Notes: a model not told the origin generated them from the sequence alone. Numbered from the stretch's first letter, positions 15,004-22,658 are shown. The stretch is DNA of 33,669 bases from Streptomyces hydrogenans (GCF_014656075.1 NZ_BNBS01000088.1:1-33669), one strand, 5' to 3'. A program made the numbers and translations.

Positions 15004-15804
15004 TCAGCGGCGCAGGGCCCATCCGTGGTCCACGGGCCCGATCCCCTCCCCCAGGGCGAAGCCGGCGGCGATGGCCCCGGTGACGTACGCCTTCGCCTCC
15101 CGTACGGCCTCCGGCACGGCGAGGCCGCGCGCCAGGCCGGCCGCGACCGCCGAGGCGAGCGTGCAGCCCGTCCCGTGGGTGTGCCGGTTGTCGTGGCGCG
15201 GGGCGCGCAGCCAGTGTTCCTCGGTGCCGTCGGTGAGCAGGTCGACCGCCTCGGCGCCGGTGGGCAGGTGGCCGCCCTTGACGAGGACCCAGCGCGGTCC
15301 GTACGCCAGGACGGCCTCGGCGGCGGTCCTCATGTCGGTCTCCCGCTCCACGCGCACGCCGGTGAGCTGCGTCACCTCGTCCAGGTTGGGCGTGGCGACG
15401 GTCGCGGTCGGCAGCAGCCGTTTCCGTACGGACTCCAGGGCGGAGGCGGCGAGCAGCGGGTCGCCGTGCTTGGAGACGCCGACCGGGTCGACGACCACGG
15501 GCGCGTCGGTGTCCGCGAGGAGTTCGGCGACGGTCTCGACGAGGGGGGCGGTGGCGAGCATGCCGGTCTTCACGGCGTGGACGCCGATGTCGTCGACGAC
15601 GGCCCGGTACTGGGCGCGGACCGCCTCCTCGGGGAGTTCCCAGACGCCGTGGACCCCGCGCGAGTTCTGGGCGGTGACGGCGGTGAGGACGCTCATGCCG
15701 TGGACGCCGAGGGCGAGCATGGCCTTGAGGTCGGCCTGGATGCCCGCGCCGCCGCCGGAGTCGGATCCGGCGACGGTCAGCACCAGGGGCGGCCGGGTGG
15801 TCAC
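15004..15804 (-). CDS. thiD: Bifunctional hydroxymethylpyrimidine (phosphate) kinase
   Basis: A 266-residue ribokinase-family enzyme that phosphorylates hydroxymethylpyrimidine to HMP-PP for thiamine synthesis. Motifs are TVAGSDSGGGAGIQADLKA at the N-terminus, VTAQNSRGVHGV, PVVVDPVGVSKHGDPLL, and the catalytic HTHGTGCTLASAVAAGLARG. The GTG start overlaps the thiL stop (GTGA), so it is coupled to thiL. It is a normal-length stand-alone ThiD; no ThiE or TenA is fused. I see no TPP-riboswitch-like sequence upstream of thiLD. Confidence 0.96.
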   Translation of the reverse strand: MTTRPPLVLTVAGSDSGGGAGIQADLKAMLALGVHGMSVLTAVTAQNSRGVHGVWELPEEAVRAQYRAVVDDIGVHAVKTGMLATAPLVETVAELLADTDAPVVVDPVGVSKHGDPLLAASALESVRKRLLPTATVATPNLDEVTQLTGVRVERETDMRTAAEAVLAYGPRWVLVKGGHLPTGAEAVDLLTDGTEEHWLRAPRHDNRHTHGTGCTLASAVAAGLARGLAVPEAVREAKAYVTGAIAAGFALGEGIGPVDHGWALRR

Positions 15805-16763
15805 TCGGTCTCCCCGAAGTGGTCCCAGCCGCCGACGCTGTGCCAGGGGGCGCCGTCGACGGTCACCTGGGGCAGTGCGGAGGGGGCGATGACCTCGCCG
15901 ATGACCTTCCAGCGGGCGGGCAGCTTCACGTCCGGCGGGAAGGTGGCGACGATCGCGTGGTCCTCGCCTCCGGTGAGGACCCACTGGAGCGGGTCGACGC
16001 CGACGGCCTGGCCGATGTCGTGCATCTGGCCGGGGATGTCGATGAGTCCGGAGCGCAGGTCGATGCGGACGTTGCTGGCCTCGGCGATGTGCCCGAGGTC
16101 GGCGATGAGGCCGTCGCTGACGTCGCACATGGCGGTGGCGCCGAGTCCGGCCGCGGCCGGACCCGCGTGGTAGGGCGGTTCGGGGCGGCGGTGGGCCTCG
16201 ACGAAGGCGCGCGGGGAGCGGAATCCCCGGGAGAGGACCGCGTAGCCCGCGGCGGACCAGCCGAGCCAGCCGGTGTAGGCGACGACGTCGCCGGGCTGGG
16301 CGCCGCCCCGGGTGACCGGGTCGGCGTTGCGGAGGTCGCCGAGGGCGGTGATGGAGACCATGATCGTGTCGCCGCGGACGACGTCTCCGCCGACCACCGC
16401 GGCGCCCGCGACCTGACATTCGTCGCGCAGCCCGTCCATGAGTTCCGTGGGCCAGGTGACCGGGAGCTCGGCGGGCACGACGAGGCCGAGGAGGAGCGCG
16501 GTGGGGACCGCGCCCATCGCGGCGATGTCGGCGAGGTTCTGCGCCGCGGCCTTGCGGCCGACGTCGTAGGCCGTCGACCAGTCGCGGCGGAAGTGACGTC
16601 CTTCGAGCAGGATGTCCGTGCTGGCCACCACGCGCCGGTCCGGGGCGGAGACCACGGCGGCGTCGTCGCCGGGCCCGATCCGTACCGCCGGGGTGGAGGT
16701 GAGCCGGGACGTGAGCTCCTTGATGAGCCCGAACTCGCCCAGTTCTCCGACTGTGCCCTTCAC
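15801..16763 (-). CDS. thiL: Thiamine-monophosphate kinase
   Basis: A 320-residue ATP-dependent kinase that converts thiamine monophosphate to the cofactor thiamine pyrophosphate. It shows the AIR-synthetase-like PurM fold motifs RIGPGDDAAVV, ASTDILLEGRHFRRDW, AAQNLADIAAMGA, VGGDVVRGD, CDVSDGLIADLGHIA and LTGGEDHAIVATF. The GTG start has a GAGGTGAG ribosome site. It forms a two-gene operon with overlapping thiD. Its promoter region is shared divergently with the Lrp-like gene and carries the TTGACGGT double motif. Confidence 0.97.
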   Translation of the reverse strand: MKGTVGELGEFGLIKELTSRLTSTPAVRIGPGDDAAVVSAPDRRVVASTDILLEGRHFRRDWSTAYDVGRKAAAQNLADIAAMGAVPTALLLGLVVPAELPVTWPTELMDGLRDECQVAGAAVVGGDVVRGDTIMVSITALGDLRNADPVTRGGAQPGDVVAYTGWLGWSAAGYAVLSRGFRSPRAFVEAHRRPEPPYHAGPAAAGLGATAMCDVSDGLIADLGHIAEASNVRIDLRSGLIDIPGQMHDIGQAVGVDPLQWVLTGGEDHAIVATFPPDVKLPARWKVIGEVIAPSALPQVTVDGAPWHSVGGWDHFGETE

Positions 16764-16847
16764 CGCGTCTCACCTCGTGTCGTCGTGCCGGCCGGCGGTC
16801 GGCGGAGTGTCCGCTCGCGCCGCGGGTCGCGGGCCGTCACCGTGCTG

Positions 16848-16871
16848 GGTACCGTCAAGTTGACCGTCAAC
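16848..16871. promoter_or_regulatory. TTGACGGT tandem and palindrome in the thiL/lrp divergent region
   Basis: The minus strand reads TTGACGGTCAAC followed by TTGACGGTACC, two TTGACGGT units 12 bp apart. The first is part of a dyad (GTTGAC-C-GTCAAC). TTGACC/TTGACG are also possible -35 elements in both directions. The same 12-mer occurs at 3222-3233. Confidence 0.45.
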
Positions 16872-16996
16872 TTCTGTCCTGTGTACGCCACACCCCGGGC
16901 GCCCCGGTGGGCGCGGGTCTCCCCGCGGCCAACGGCGACGCGGTACCGTGGCGTCTCTTTCTCCCACAAGATCCTCGTGGCCGCCCTGGAGGTTCC

Positions 16997-17230
16997 GTGG
17001 TACAGGCGTACATCCTGATTCAGACCGAGGTGGGCAAGGCGTCGACCGTCGCCGACACCATCGCCAAGATCCCGGGGGTGATCCAGGCAGAGGACGTGAC
17101 CGGACCGTACGACGTGATCGTGCGGGCCCAGGCCGACACGGTCGACGAGCTCGGCCGCATGGTGGTCGCGAAGGTCCAGCAAGTGGACGGCATCACGCGC
17201 ACCCTGACCTGCCCGGTCGTCCATCTGTAG
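16997..17230 (+). CDS. Stand-alone Lrp/AsnC ligand-binding (RAM) domain protein
   Basis: A 77-residue protein consisting only of the RAM (ACT-like, alpha-beta) effector domain of Lrp/AsnC regulators, without helix-turn-helix. It begins VVQAYILIQTEVGKAS and contains IPGVIQAEDVTGPYDVIVRAQADTVDEL. The GTG has GGAGG just upstream; the frame could extend to 16907 but the extra residues look non-coding. Such proteins may oligomerise and bind amino acids, possibly modulating full-length Lrp proteins; that role is inferred. It is followed 20 nt later by the DUF3515 gene. Confidence 0.9.
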   Translation: MVQAYILIQTEVGKASTVADTIAKIPGVIQAEDVTGPYDVIVRAQADTVDELGRMVVAKVQQVDGITRTLTCPVVHL

Positions 17231-17238
17231 CCCCCGTC

Positions 17239-17244
17239 TACCCT
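17239..17244 (+). promoter_or_regulatory. -10 hexamer of the DUF3515 gene, leaderless type
   Basis: TACCCT ends 6 nt before the GTG at 17251 in the 20-nt gap after the Lrp-like gene; no ribosome-binding site is visible. Confidence 0.5.
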
Positions 17245-17250
17245 TGGCCG

Positions 17251-17739
17251 GTGACCTCTTCCCACCGGCCTCTCGGCCTGCCCGCCTCGGCCGCCGCCCT
17301 GCTGCTGGCCGTCACCGGCTGCTCCGCCGGCGCCCAGGCGTCGGTACCGGTGCCGACGCCGCCCGCGGCGGAGGCGGCGCTCTGCCGTGCGCTGGCGAAG
17401 GAGCTCCCGGACACCGTGGCGGGGCAGGAGCGGAGCGATCCGTCCCCCGACTCGGAGCTGACCGCCGGGTGGGGTGACGGAGCGATCGTACTGCGCTGCG
17501 GGGTCTCCCGGCCCGAAAAGATGAGCGATCCCCAGGCGCGGGCCGTCTCGGCCGAGAACGTCCGCTGGATGCTGGAGCAGCCGGAGACCGGCGGACCCCG
17601 TTTCACCTCGGTGTACCGGAAGACGTACGTCGAGATCGCCCTGGACGAGCGGTACGCCCACGACATCGCGCCGCTGGTCGATCTGGCCGCCCCGGTGGAC
17701 CGGGCGGTGCCGTGCGCCCTGGAGCCCGAGTGCCGTTAG
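17251..17739 (+). CDS. DUF3515 putative lipoprotein
   Basis: A 162-residue secreted protein. A lipoprotein-type signal (LPASAAALLLAVTGC) ends in a lipobox VTGC at about residue 24. The mature part holds conserved cysteines (ALCRALAKELP, LRCGVSRPE, PCALEPEC) and a TSVYRKTYVEIALDERYA segment; this is the actinobacterial DUF3515 family, usually next to ddl. Function is unknown; an envelope role is inferred from location and neighbour. GTG 17251 begins the signal peptide and follows a leaderless-type -10. It converges with ddl across a shared terminator. Confidence 0.85.
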   Translation: MTSSHRPLGLPASAAALLLAVTGCSAGAQASVPVPTPPAAEAALCRALAKELPDTVAGQERSDPSPDSELTAGWGDGAIVLRCGVSRPEKMSDPQARAVSAENVRWMLEQPETGGPRFTSVYRKTYVEIALDERYAHDIAPLVDLAAPVDRAVPCALEPECR

Positions 17740-17748
17740 GCCGTGCCG

Positions 17749-17775
17749 CGGGCCCGGTCTCCCCGACCGGGCCCG
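17749..17775. terminator. Bidirectional hairpin between DUF3515 and ddl
   Basis: CGGGCCCGGTC (17749-17759) pairs perfectly over 11 bp with 17765-17775 around TCCCC, between two converging stop codons. Confidence 0.65.
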
Positions 17776-17782
17776 TGCGGCG

Positions 17783-18922
17783 CTAGCGCAGGCCCGTGGA
17801 GCGGGTCAGCGCGGCCTGGATGAGCCGGTCGACCAGCTCGGGGTAGCTCACGCCGCTCTCCTGCCACATGCGCGGGTACATGGAGATCGGGGTGAAGCCG
17901 GGCATGGTGTTGATCTCGTTGATGACGAACTCGCCGTCCTCGGTGAGGAAGAAGTCGGCGCGGACCAGGCCCTCGCAGGAGACGGCCTCGTAGGCGGCGA
18001 CGGCGAGGCGCTGGACCTCGGCGGTGGCCTCGTCGCCGATCGGGGCGGGCACCAGACCGGAGGCCGAGTCGATGTACTTGGCCTCGAAGTCGTAGAAGTC
18101 GTGGTCGGTGACCGGCGGGATCTCGGCGGGCACGCTGGCGCGCGGGCCGTCCTCGAACTCCAGGACGCCGCACTCGATCTCGCGGCCGCGCAGCAGCGCC
18201 TCGACGATGATCTTCGGGTCGTAGCGGCGGGCCTCCTCGACGGCGTCGTCGAGGCCGGAGAGGTCGTCGACCTTGGTGATGCCGACGGAGGAGCCGCCCC
18301 GGGCGGGCTTCACGAAGAGCGGCCAGCCGTGGTCTGCGGCGAACTCGACGATCTTCTTGCGGGCCTCGGCCGGGTTCCGGTCCCACTCGCGCGGCCGGAT
18401 GACCTCGTACGGGCCGACGGGCAGGCCGTAGGAGACGAAGACCCGCTTCATGTACTCCTTGTCCTGGCCGACGGCGGAGGCGAGGACGCCCGCGCCGACG
18501 TACGGGATGCCGGAGAGCTCCAGGAGGCCCTGGAGGGTGCCGTCCTCGCCGTAGGGGCCGTGGAGCATGGGGAAGACGACGTCGACCTCGCCGAGGGCCT
18601 GCGGCAGGGAGCCGGGCTCGTGGAGGACGACCTCGCGGCTGGCCGGGTCGACCGGGAGGACCACGCCGCCGGTCTCCGACTCGGCGAGCTGGGCGACGTC
18701 CGGCAGGGAGCGCTCGGCGATCGCCATCCGCTCGGGGGCGTCGGCGGTCAGCGCCCAGCGCCCCTCCCGGGTGATGCCGATGGGCAGCACGTCGTACTTG
18801 GTCCGGTCGATCGCCTTGAGGACGGCGCCGGCGGTGACGACGGAGATGGCGTGCTCGGAGCTGCGTCCGCCGAAGACGACGGCCACGCGCGGCTTGCGGG
18901 GGCTCTGGGTGTTCTCGCTCAT
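17783..18922 (-). CDS. ddl: D-alanine--D-alanine ligase
   Basis: A 379-residue ATP-grasp ligase that makes D-Ala-D-Ala for peptidoglycan precursors; the target of D-cycloserine. Motifs are VAVVFGGRSSEHAISVVTAG near the N-terminus, MLHGPYGEDGTLQG, GAGVLASAVGQDKEYMKR, FVKPARGGSSVGI, VRADFFLTEDGEFVINEIN and TMPGFTPISMYP. The omega-loop keeps the Tyr region (DHDFYDFEAKYID) expected of a D-Ala-D-Ala rather than D-Ala-D-Lac enzyme. The ATG has no clear ribosome site; TACGCT lies 9 nt upstream. gpsA and plsC lie upstream on the same strand. Confidence 0.97.
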   Translation of the reverse strand: MSENTQSPRKPRVAVVFGGRSSEHAISVVTAGAVLKAIDRTKYDVLPIGITREGRWALTADAPERMAIAERSLPDVAQLAESETGGVVLPVDPASREVVLHEPGSLPQALGEVDVVFPMLHGPYGEDGTLQGLLELSGIPYVGAGVLASAVGQDKEYMKRVFVSYGLPVGPYEVIRPREWDRNPAEARKKIVEFAADHGWPLFVKPARGGSSVGITKVDDLSGLDDAVEEARRYDPKIIVEALLRGREIECGVLEFEDGPRASVPAEIPPVTDHDFYDFEAKYIDSASGLVPAPIGDEATAEVQRLAVAAYEAVSCEGLVRADFFLTEDGEFVINEINTMPGFTPISMYPRMWQESGVSYPELVDRLIQAALTRSTGLR

Positions 18923-18980
18923 ATCGCGATGAGCGTACCTTGCGGTGTCCGAACTCCTGAGCGCCCCGCGTGCCGCTCCG

Positions 18981-19012
18981 CGCGTCCGGACCAGCGGTGT
19001 CGGCCGGACGCG
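18981..19012 (-). terminator. Hairpin after gpsA
   Basis: CGCGTCCGG (18981-18989) pairs perfectly with CCGGACGCG (19004-19012) across a 14-nt loop, 7 nt past the gpsA stop and before ddl. Confidence 0.55.
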
Positions 19013-19019
19013 GGTCGGC

Positions 19020-20021
19020 TCAGCGCCGTTCGGGCTTGGCGCTGCGCGACATCAGTTCCTTGAGGGCGACCGTCGGCGGCTTGCCGTCGTGGACGATCGA
19101 GACGACGGTCTCGGTGATGGGCATGTCGACGCCGTGCCGGCGGCCCAGATCGAGCACCGACTCGCAGGACTTGACGCCCTCGGCGGTCTGCCGGGTGGCC
19201 TCGACGGCCTCCTGGAGGGTCATCCCGCGGCCGAGGTTGGTGCCGAAGGTGTTGTTCCGGGAGAGCGGCGAGGAGCAGGTGGCGACGAGGTCGCCGAGGC
19301 CCGCGAGGCCGGAGAAGGTGAGCGGGTCGGCGCCCATGGCGAGGCCGAGGCGGGTGGTCTCGGCGAGGCCGCGGGTGATGAGCGTGGCCTTGGAGTTGTC
19401 GCCGAGGCCCATGCCGTTGGCGATGCCGACGGCGAGGCCGATGACGTTCTTCACCGCGCCGCCGAGCTCGCAGCCGACGACGTCGGTGTTGGTGTACGGG
19501 CGGAAGTACGGGGTCATGCAGGCGGCCTGGAGCCGCTGGGCGACCGTCTCGTCGACGCAGGCGGCGACGGCGGCGGCGGGCTGCCGGGCGGCGATCTCGC
19601 GGGCCAGGTTGGGCCCGGTGAGGACGGCCACGCGCTCGGCGGGGACGTCGGCGACCTCGGTGATGACCTCGCTCATCCGCTTGGCCGTACCGAGTTCGAT
19701 GCCCTTCATGAGGGAGACGAGCACGGTGTCGGGTCCGAGCTTGGGCGCCCAGGCGGCGAGGTTCTCGCGCAGGGTCTGGGAGGGGACGACGAGCACGGCG
19801 AAGTCGGCCCCCTCGGCGGCCTCGGCCGCGTCGGCGGTGGCCGTGATGCCCCGGGGGAGTTCGACGCCGGGCAGGTAGTCCGGGTTGGTACGGGTGGTGT
19901 TGATGGTCTCGGCGAGGGCGGGGCGGCGGCCCCAGAGGCTCACCTCGCAGCCCGCGTCGGCCATCACCATGGCGAAGGCGGTGCCCCAGGAACCGTTCCC
20001 GAAGACGGCGGCCCTGGTCAC
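19020..20021 (-). CDS. gpsA: NAD(P)H-dependent glycerol-3-phosphate dehydrogenase
   Basis: A 333-residue enzyme that reduces dihydroxyacetone phosphate to sn-glycerol-3-phosphate, the backbone for phospholipids. The Rossmann motif GNGSWGTAFA is at residues 8-17; SLMKGIE, LTGPNLAREIA, GCELGGAVKNVIGLAVGI (catalytic Lys) and GDLVATCSSPLSRN are intact. The GTG overlaps the plsC stop (GTGA), so product and user enzymes are coupled: GpsA makes glycerol-3-phosphate and PlsC acylates its lysophosphatidate derivative. Confidence 0.97.
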   Translation of the reverse strand: MTRAAVFGNGSWGTAFAMVMADAGCEVSLWGRRPALAETINTTRTNPDYLPGVELPRGITATADAAEAAEGADFAVLVVPSQTLRENLAAWAPKLGPDTVLVSLMKGIELGTAKRMSEVITEVADVPAERVAVLTGPNLAREIAARQPAAAVAACVDETVAQRLQAACMTPYFRPYTNTDVVGCELGGAVKNVIGLAVGIANGMGLGDNSKATLITRGLAETTRLGLAMGADPLTFSGLAGLGDLVATCSSPLSRNNTFGTNLGRGMTLQEAVEATRQTAEGVKSCESVLDLGRRHGVDMPITETVVSIVHDGKPPTVALKELMSRSAKPERR

Positions 20022-20779
20022 TTGGCGCCTCCCTCGGCGGCCTTGCGGCGCTGCTCGAGGCGGGCGCGGCGCGGGTCGTACGGCTCGGCGGGGGCCTGCT
20101 CGCCGCGGACCTCCGCGAGGAGGGCGGTGATGGCGGCCATGATCGTCTCGGTGGCCTCGCGCAGCACCTCGGGGGTGGGCTCCAGGCCGTCGAAGCGGGA
20201 GAGGTCGACCGGCGGGCCGGCCTGCACGATGAGCGTCTTGCGCGGGAAGAGCCGGAACTTGTCGGTCTTGGCGTACGGCGGCATCGCGAGGTTGGCGCCC
20301 CACTGGGCCACCGGGATGACGGGCGCCCGGGTGAGCAGCGCGACGCGGGCGGCGCCGGTCTTGCCCTGCATGGGCCACATGTCGGGGTCGCGGGTGAGGG
20401 TGCCCTCGGGGTAGAAGGCGACGCATTCGCCCCGCTCGATGGCCTCGACGGCGGCCCGGAAGGCGTCCAGGGCGTCGGTGGTCTCGCGGTAGACGGGGAT
20501 CTGGCCGGTGTTGCGGAGCATGGTGCCCACGAATCCGGCCTTGAAGAGGCCGGCCTTGGCCAGGAAGCGGGGCACGCGGCCGGTGTTGTACTGGTAGTGC
20601 GCGTAGGAGAGCGGGTCCAGGTAAGAGTTGTGGTTGACCGCCGTGATGAAGCCGCCCTCGGCCGGGATGTGCTCCGTGCCGCGCCAGTCCCGCTTGAACA
20701 GAACCACCAGGGGGGGTTTGGCGATGACCGCCGCGAGGCGGTACCAGAAGCCGATTCTGCGGCGGGGCACTCGGGGCAC
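20018..20779 (-). CDS. plsC: 1-acyl-sn-glycerol-3-phosphate acyltransferase
   Basis: A 253-residue membrane-associated acyltransferase of the LPLAT family. The catalytic HX4D motif is NHNSYLD near residue 50; FYPEGTLTRD is motif III and APVIPVAQWG motif IV. A hydrophobic N-terminal stretch (FWYRLAAVIAKPPLVVLF) probably inserts in the membrane. GTG 20779 was used; a second GTG three codons in is equally possible because the GGAGAAAGG site sits ambiguously. The Lys/Arg/Glu-rich C-terminal tail is usual for Streptomyces members. It overlaps gpsA. Confidence 0.93.
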   Translation of the reverse strand: MPRVPRRRIGFWYRLAAVIAKPPLVVLFKRDWRGTEHIPAEGGFITAVNHNSYLDPLSYAHYQYNTGRVPRFLAKAGLFKAGFVGTMLRNTGQIPVYRETTDALDAFRAAVEAIERGECVAFYPEGTLTRDPDMWPMQGKTGAARVALLTRAPVIPVAQWGANLAMPPYAKTDKFRLFPRKTLIVQAGPPVDLSRFDGLEPTPEVLREATETIMAAITALLAEVRGEQAPAEPYDPRRARLEQRRKAAEGGAK

Positions 20780-20883
20780 CTTTCTCCGGGTCTTGCTGGC
20801 AGGGGGTCAAGTGTCGCCCCATGCTCCTGCTCTGTCGAGGACACCGTACGCCCCGGGGCCGGGGCCGTACCGCCGGGGCGGGA

Positions 20884-20889
20884 CAGAAT
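20884..20889 (+). promoter_or_regulatory. Possible -10 of cofC
   Basis: CAGAAT ends 8 nt before the cofC ATG and no strong ribosome site is present. It is a weaker leaderless-type candidate. Confidence 0.3.
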
Positions 20890-20897
20890 GGGCGGCG

Positions 20898-21545
20898 ATG
20901 AACACGGATGCGGACGACGGCTGGTCCCTGGTCGTACCCCTGAAGCCCCTGGCCCTGGCGAAGAGCCGGCTGGCCCCCGCGGCGGGTGAGCTGCTGCGGC
21001 CCCGGCTGGCCCTGGCCTTCGCCGAGGACACCGTCGCGGCGGCCCTGGACTGTCCGGAGGTACGGGACGTGGTGGTGGTCACGGACGATCCGGCGGCGGG
21101 CCGGGCGTTGGCCGCGCTGGGGGCCCGGATCGTGCCGGACGTCCCGGCGGCGGGGCTGAACGCGGCGCTGGCGCACGGGGCCCGGACGGTGCGGGCACGG
21201 CGGCCGCACGCGCGCGTGGCGGCGCTGAACGCGGATCTGCCGGCGCTGCGTCCGGCGGAGCTGGCGCGGGTGCTCGCGGCGGCCCGGCAATTCCCGAGGG
21301 CATTTCTCGCGGATGCCGCCGAAATAGGTACGACATTCCTCTCGGCGGCGCCGGGGGTGGAATTGGAACCGGCATTCGGCGGTCCGTCGCGGCTTCGGCA
21401 TTTGTCGTCGGGCGCGGTGGAAATCCTGCTGGCCGGGGTGGATTCCGTCCGCCGGGACGTGGACACCGGGGAGGATCTGGCCGCTGCGGGCTTCCTGGGG
21501 CTCGGCCCGCGGACGTCGGCCCGGCGGCCGGCGGCGGCCGGATAG
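20898..21545 (+). CDS. cofC: 2-phospho-L-lactate/PEP guanylyltransferase (CofC/FbiD)
   Basis: A 215-residue nucleotidyltransferase that activates phosphoenolpyruvate or 2-phospholactate with GTP in coenzyme F420 synthesis; the M. tuberculosis homologue, FbiD, uses PEP. Motifs are VVPLKPLALAKSRLAP at the N-terminus, VVVVTDDPAAG, AALNADLPALRP, AEIGTTFLSA, AFGGPSRLRH and the ending VRRDVDTGEDLAAA. ATG 20898 precisely begins the family N-terminus. Codons in about 21285-21440 end in A or T far more often than elsewhere in the window. It is divergent from plsC and followed by the OB-like gene. Confidence 0.94.
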   Translation: MNTDADDGWSLVVPLKPLALAKSRLAPAAGELLRPRLALAFAEDTVAAALDCPEVRDVVVVTDDPAAGRALAALGARIVPDVPAAGLNAALAHGARTVRARRPHARVAALNADLPALRPAELARVLAAARQFPRAFLADAAEIGTTFLSAAPGVELEPAFGGPSRLRHLSSGAVEILLAGVDSVRRDVDTGEDLAAAGFLGLGPRTSARRPAAAG

Positions 21546-21548
21546 GCT
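21543..21548 (+). promoter_or_regulatory. -10 hexamer of the OB-like gene, overlapping the cofC stop codon
   Basis: TAGGCT ends 7 nt before the ATG at 21556 and its first three bases are the cofC TAG stop. No Shine-Dalgarno is seen. Confidence 0.5.
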
Positions 21549-21555
21549 GCGGCCC

Positions 21556-21765
21556 ATGCAGGCGACCGCGTACACGTACGACCCCGAGCAGCGCAGCGGC
21601 AGCGTGCTGCTCGACGACGGCACCCCGGTGGAGTTCGGGGCGGAGGCGTTCGACGCGGGCGGGCTGCGACTGCTCCGTCCGGGTCAGCGGGTGCGGATCG
21701 AGACCGAGCCGGGCACCTCGGGCGCGGGCCTGCGGATCACGCTGGTGACGCTGCAGACCTTCTGA
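21556..21765 (+). CDS. Small OB-fold/cold-shock-like protein
   Basis: A 69-residue protein starting MQATAYTYDPEQRSGSVLLD. The pattern of short beta strands (GSVLLDDGTPVEF ... LRLLRPGQRVRIE ... RITLVTLQTF) resembles a cold-shock or S1-type OB fold, with LRPGQRV like the LxxGqxV strand of cold-shock proteins, but the RNA-binding RNP motifs are not evident. I have seen similar actinobacterial proteins only as hypothetical. Codon bias is strongly coding. It starts 10 nt after cofC ends and converges on hupS. Nucleic-acid binding is a guess. Confidence 0.75.
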   Translation: MQATAYTYDPEQRSGSVLLDDGTPVEFGAEAFDAGGLRLLRPGQRVRIETEPGTSGAGLRITLVTLQTF

Positions 21766-21798
21766 GCCGCTCCCCCGTACGGCCGCGGGAACGCGCCG

Positions 21799-21832
21799 CG
21801 GGCCGGGCTCCCGTGAGCGGGAGCCCGGCCCG
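21799..21832. terminator. Bidirectional terminator between the OB-like gene and hupS
   Basis: 15-bp arms (21799-21813 and 21818-21832) around TGAG, between converging genes. Confidence 0.75.
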
Positions 21833-21852
21833 GCGGACGTGCGGTGACCGTC

Positions 21853-22215
21853 CTACTTCTTGGCGGTGGCCTTCTTGGCCGTGGCGGTCTTGCGCGCCGT
21901 GGTCTTCTTGGCGGGCGCCTTCTTCGCCGTGGTCTTCTTGGCCGGGGCGGTCTTCTTGGCGGCGGCCTTCTTGGCCGTGGTGGCCGTGGTGGCCTTCTTC
22001 GCGGCGGCGGTGGTGGTCTTCTTGGCGGCCGCCGCCGTCTTCTTGGTGGCCGCGGAGGTCTTCTTCGCGGCGGCGGTGGTGGTCTTCTTCGCCGGGGTCG
22101 CCTTCTTCGTGGCGGCGGCGGTGGTCTTCTTGGCCGGCGTGGCCTTCTTGGCGGCGGCCTTCTTGGCCGTGGTGGCCTTCTTGGCCGCGGCCTTCTTGAC
22201 GGTGGCGGAGGCGCC
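21853..22215 (-). repeat. Lys/Ala/Thr-coding low-complexity tract of hupS
   Basis: About 360 bp of imperfect repeats encoding AKK and TKK units; the plus strand reads as recurring GTCTTCTTGGCC-like blocks. Such tracts are prone to in-frame length change. Confidence 0.85.
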
Positions 22216-22551
22216 ACCGGTCAGGCTGCCCTTGGGGGCCTTCTTGACGGAGACCTCGCCGCCCTTGGGGAGCTTCTTCGAGCCGCTGACCAGGTCCTTG
22301 AAGCCCTGACCCGCGCGGAAGCGCGGAACGGAGGTCTTCTTGACCCGCACGCGCTCACCCGTCTGCGGGTTGCGGGCGTAGCGGGCGGGACGGTCGACCT
22401 TCTCGAACGAGCCGAAGCCCGTGACCGAGACCCGGTCGCCGGAGACCACGGCGCGCACGATGGCGTCGAGCACGTGGTCGACGGCTTCGGCGGCCTGCTG
22501 GCGACCGCCCAACTTGTCGGCAATCACTTCTACGAGCTGCGCCTTGTTCAC
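21853..22551 (-). CDS. hupS: HU-family nucleoid protein with histone-H1-like tail (HupS)
   Basis: A 232-residue nucleoid-associated protein. Residues 1-92 are a standard HU domain (VNKAQLVEVIADKLGG ... VTGFGSFEKVDRPARYARNPQTGE ... VPRFRAGQGFKDLV) with the DNA-intercalating RNPQTG arm. Residues about 105-232 are Lys/Ala/Thr repeats (KKAT, AKKT) like eukaryotic histone H1. Streptomyces HupS compacts the spore nucleoid; mycobacterial HupB has the same design. The GTG has a GGGGAAG site 3-9 nt upstream. It has its own promoter with an approximately 45-nt leader and is flanked by terminators, so it is monocistronic. Confidence 0.96.
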   Translation of the reverse strand: MNKAQLVEVIADKLGGRQQAAEAVDHVLDAIVRAVVSGDRVSVTGFGSFEKVDRPARYARNPQTGERVRVKKTSVPRFRAGQGFKDLVSGSKKLPKGGEVSVKKAPKGSLTGGASATVKKAAAKKATTAKKAAAKKATPAKKTTAAATKKATPAKKTTTAAAKKTSAATKKTAAAAKKTTTAAAKKATTATTAKKAAAKKTAPAKKTTAKKAPAKKTTARKTATAKKATAKK

Positions 22552-22602
22552 GTCTTCCCCTTCGGAGACTTTGCCGGAACGAAACTGTTCAAGCTTTTTC
22601 GC

Positions 22603-22631
22603 ACGTTAGGCATGTATATACCGCAAATCAA
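22603..22631 (-). promoter_or_regulatory. hupS promoter
   Basis: Minus-strand TTGATT (22626-22631), a 17-nt AT-rich spacer and TAACGT (22603-22608) form the best -35/-10 pair in the window, ending 51 nt before the hupS start. Confidence 0.7.
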
Positions 22632-22658
22632 ACACGAAACGGGCTAATCACTCTAGTG

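Noticed and set aside
16764..16996. TPP riboswitch upstream of thiL
   Set aside because: I could not find the conserved thi-box sequences (CUGAGA, ACCUGA-type) in either orientation.
21853..22215. Possible CRISPR or tandem satellite from repeating GTCTTCTTGGCC-like units
   Set aside because: The repeats are in frame with hupS and encode its Lys/Ala/Thr tail; there are no constant repeats with unique spacers.
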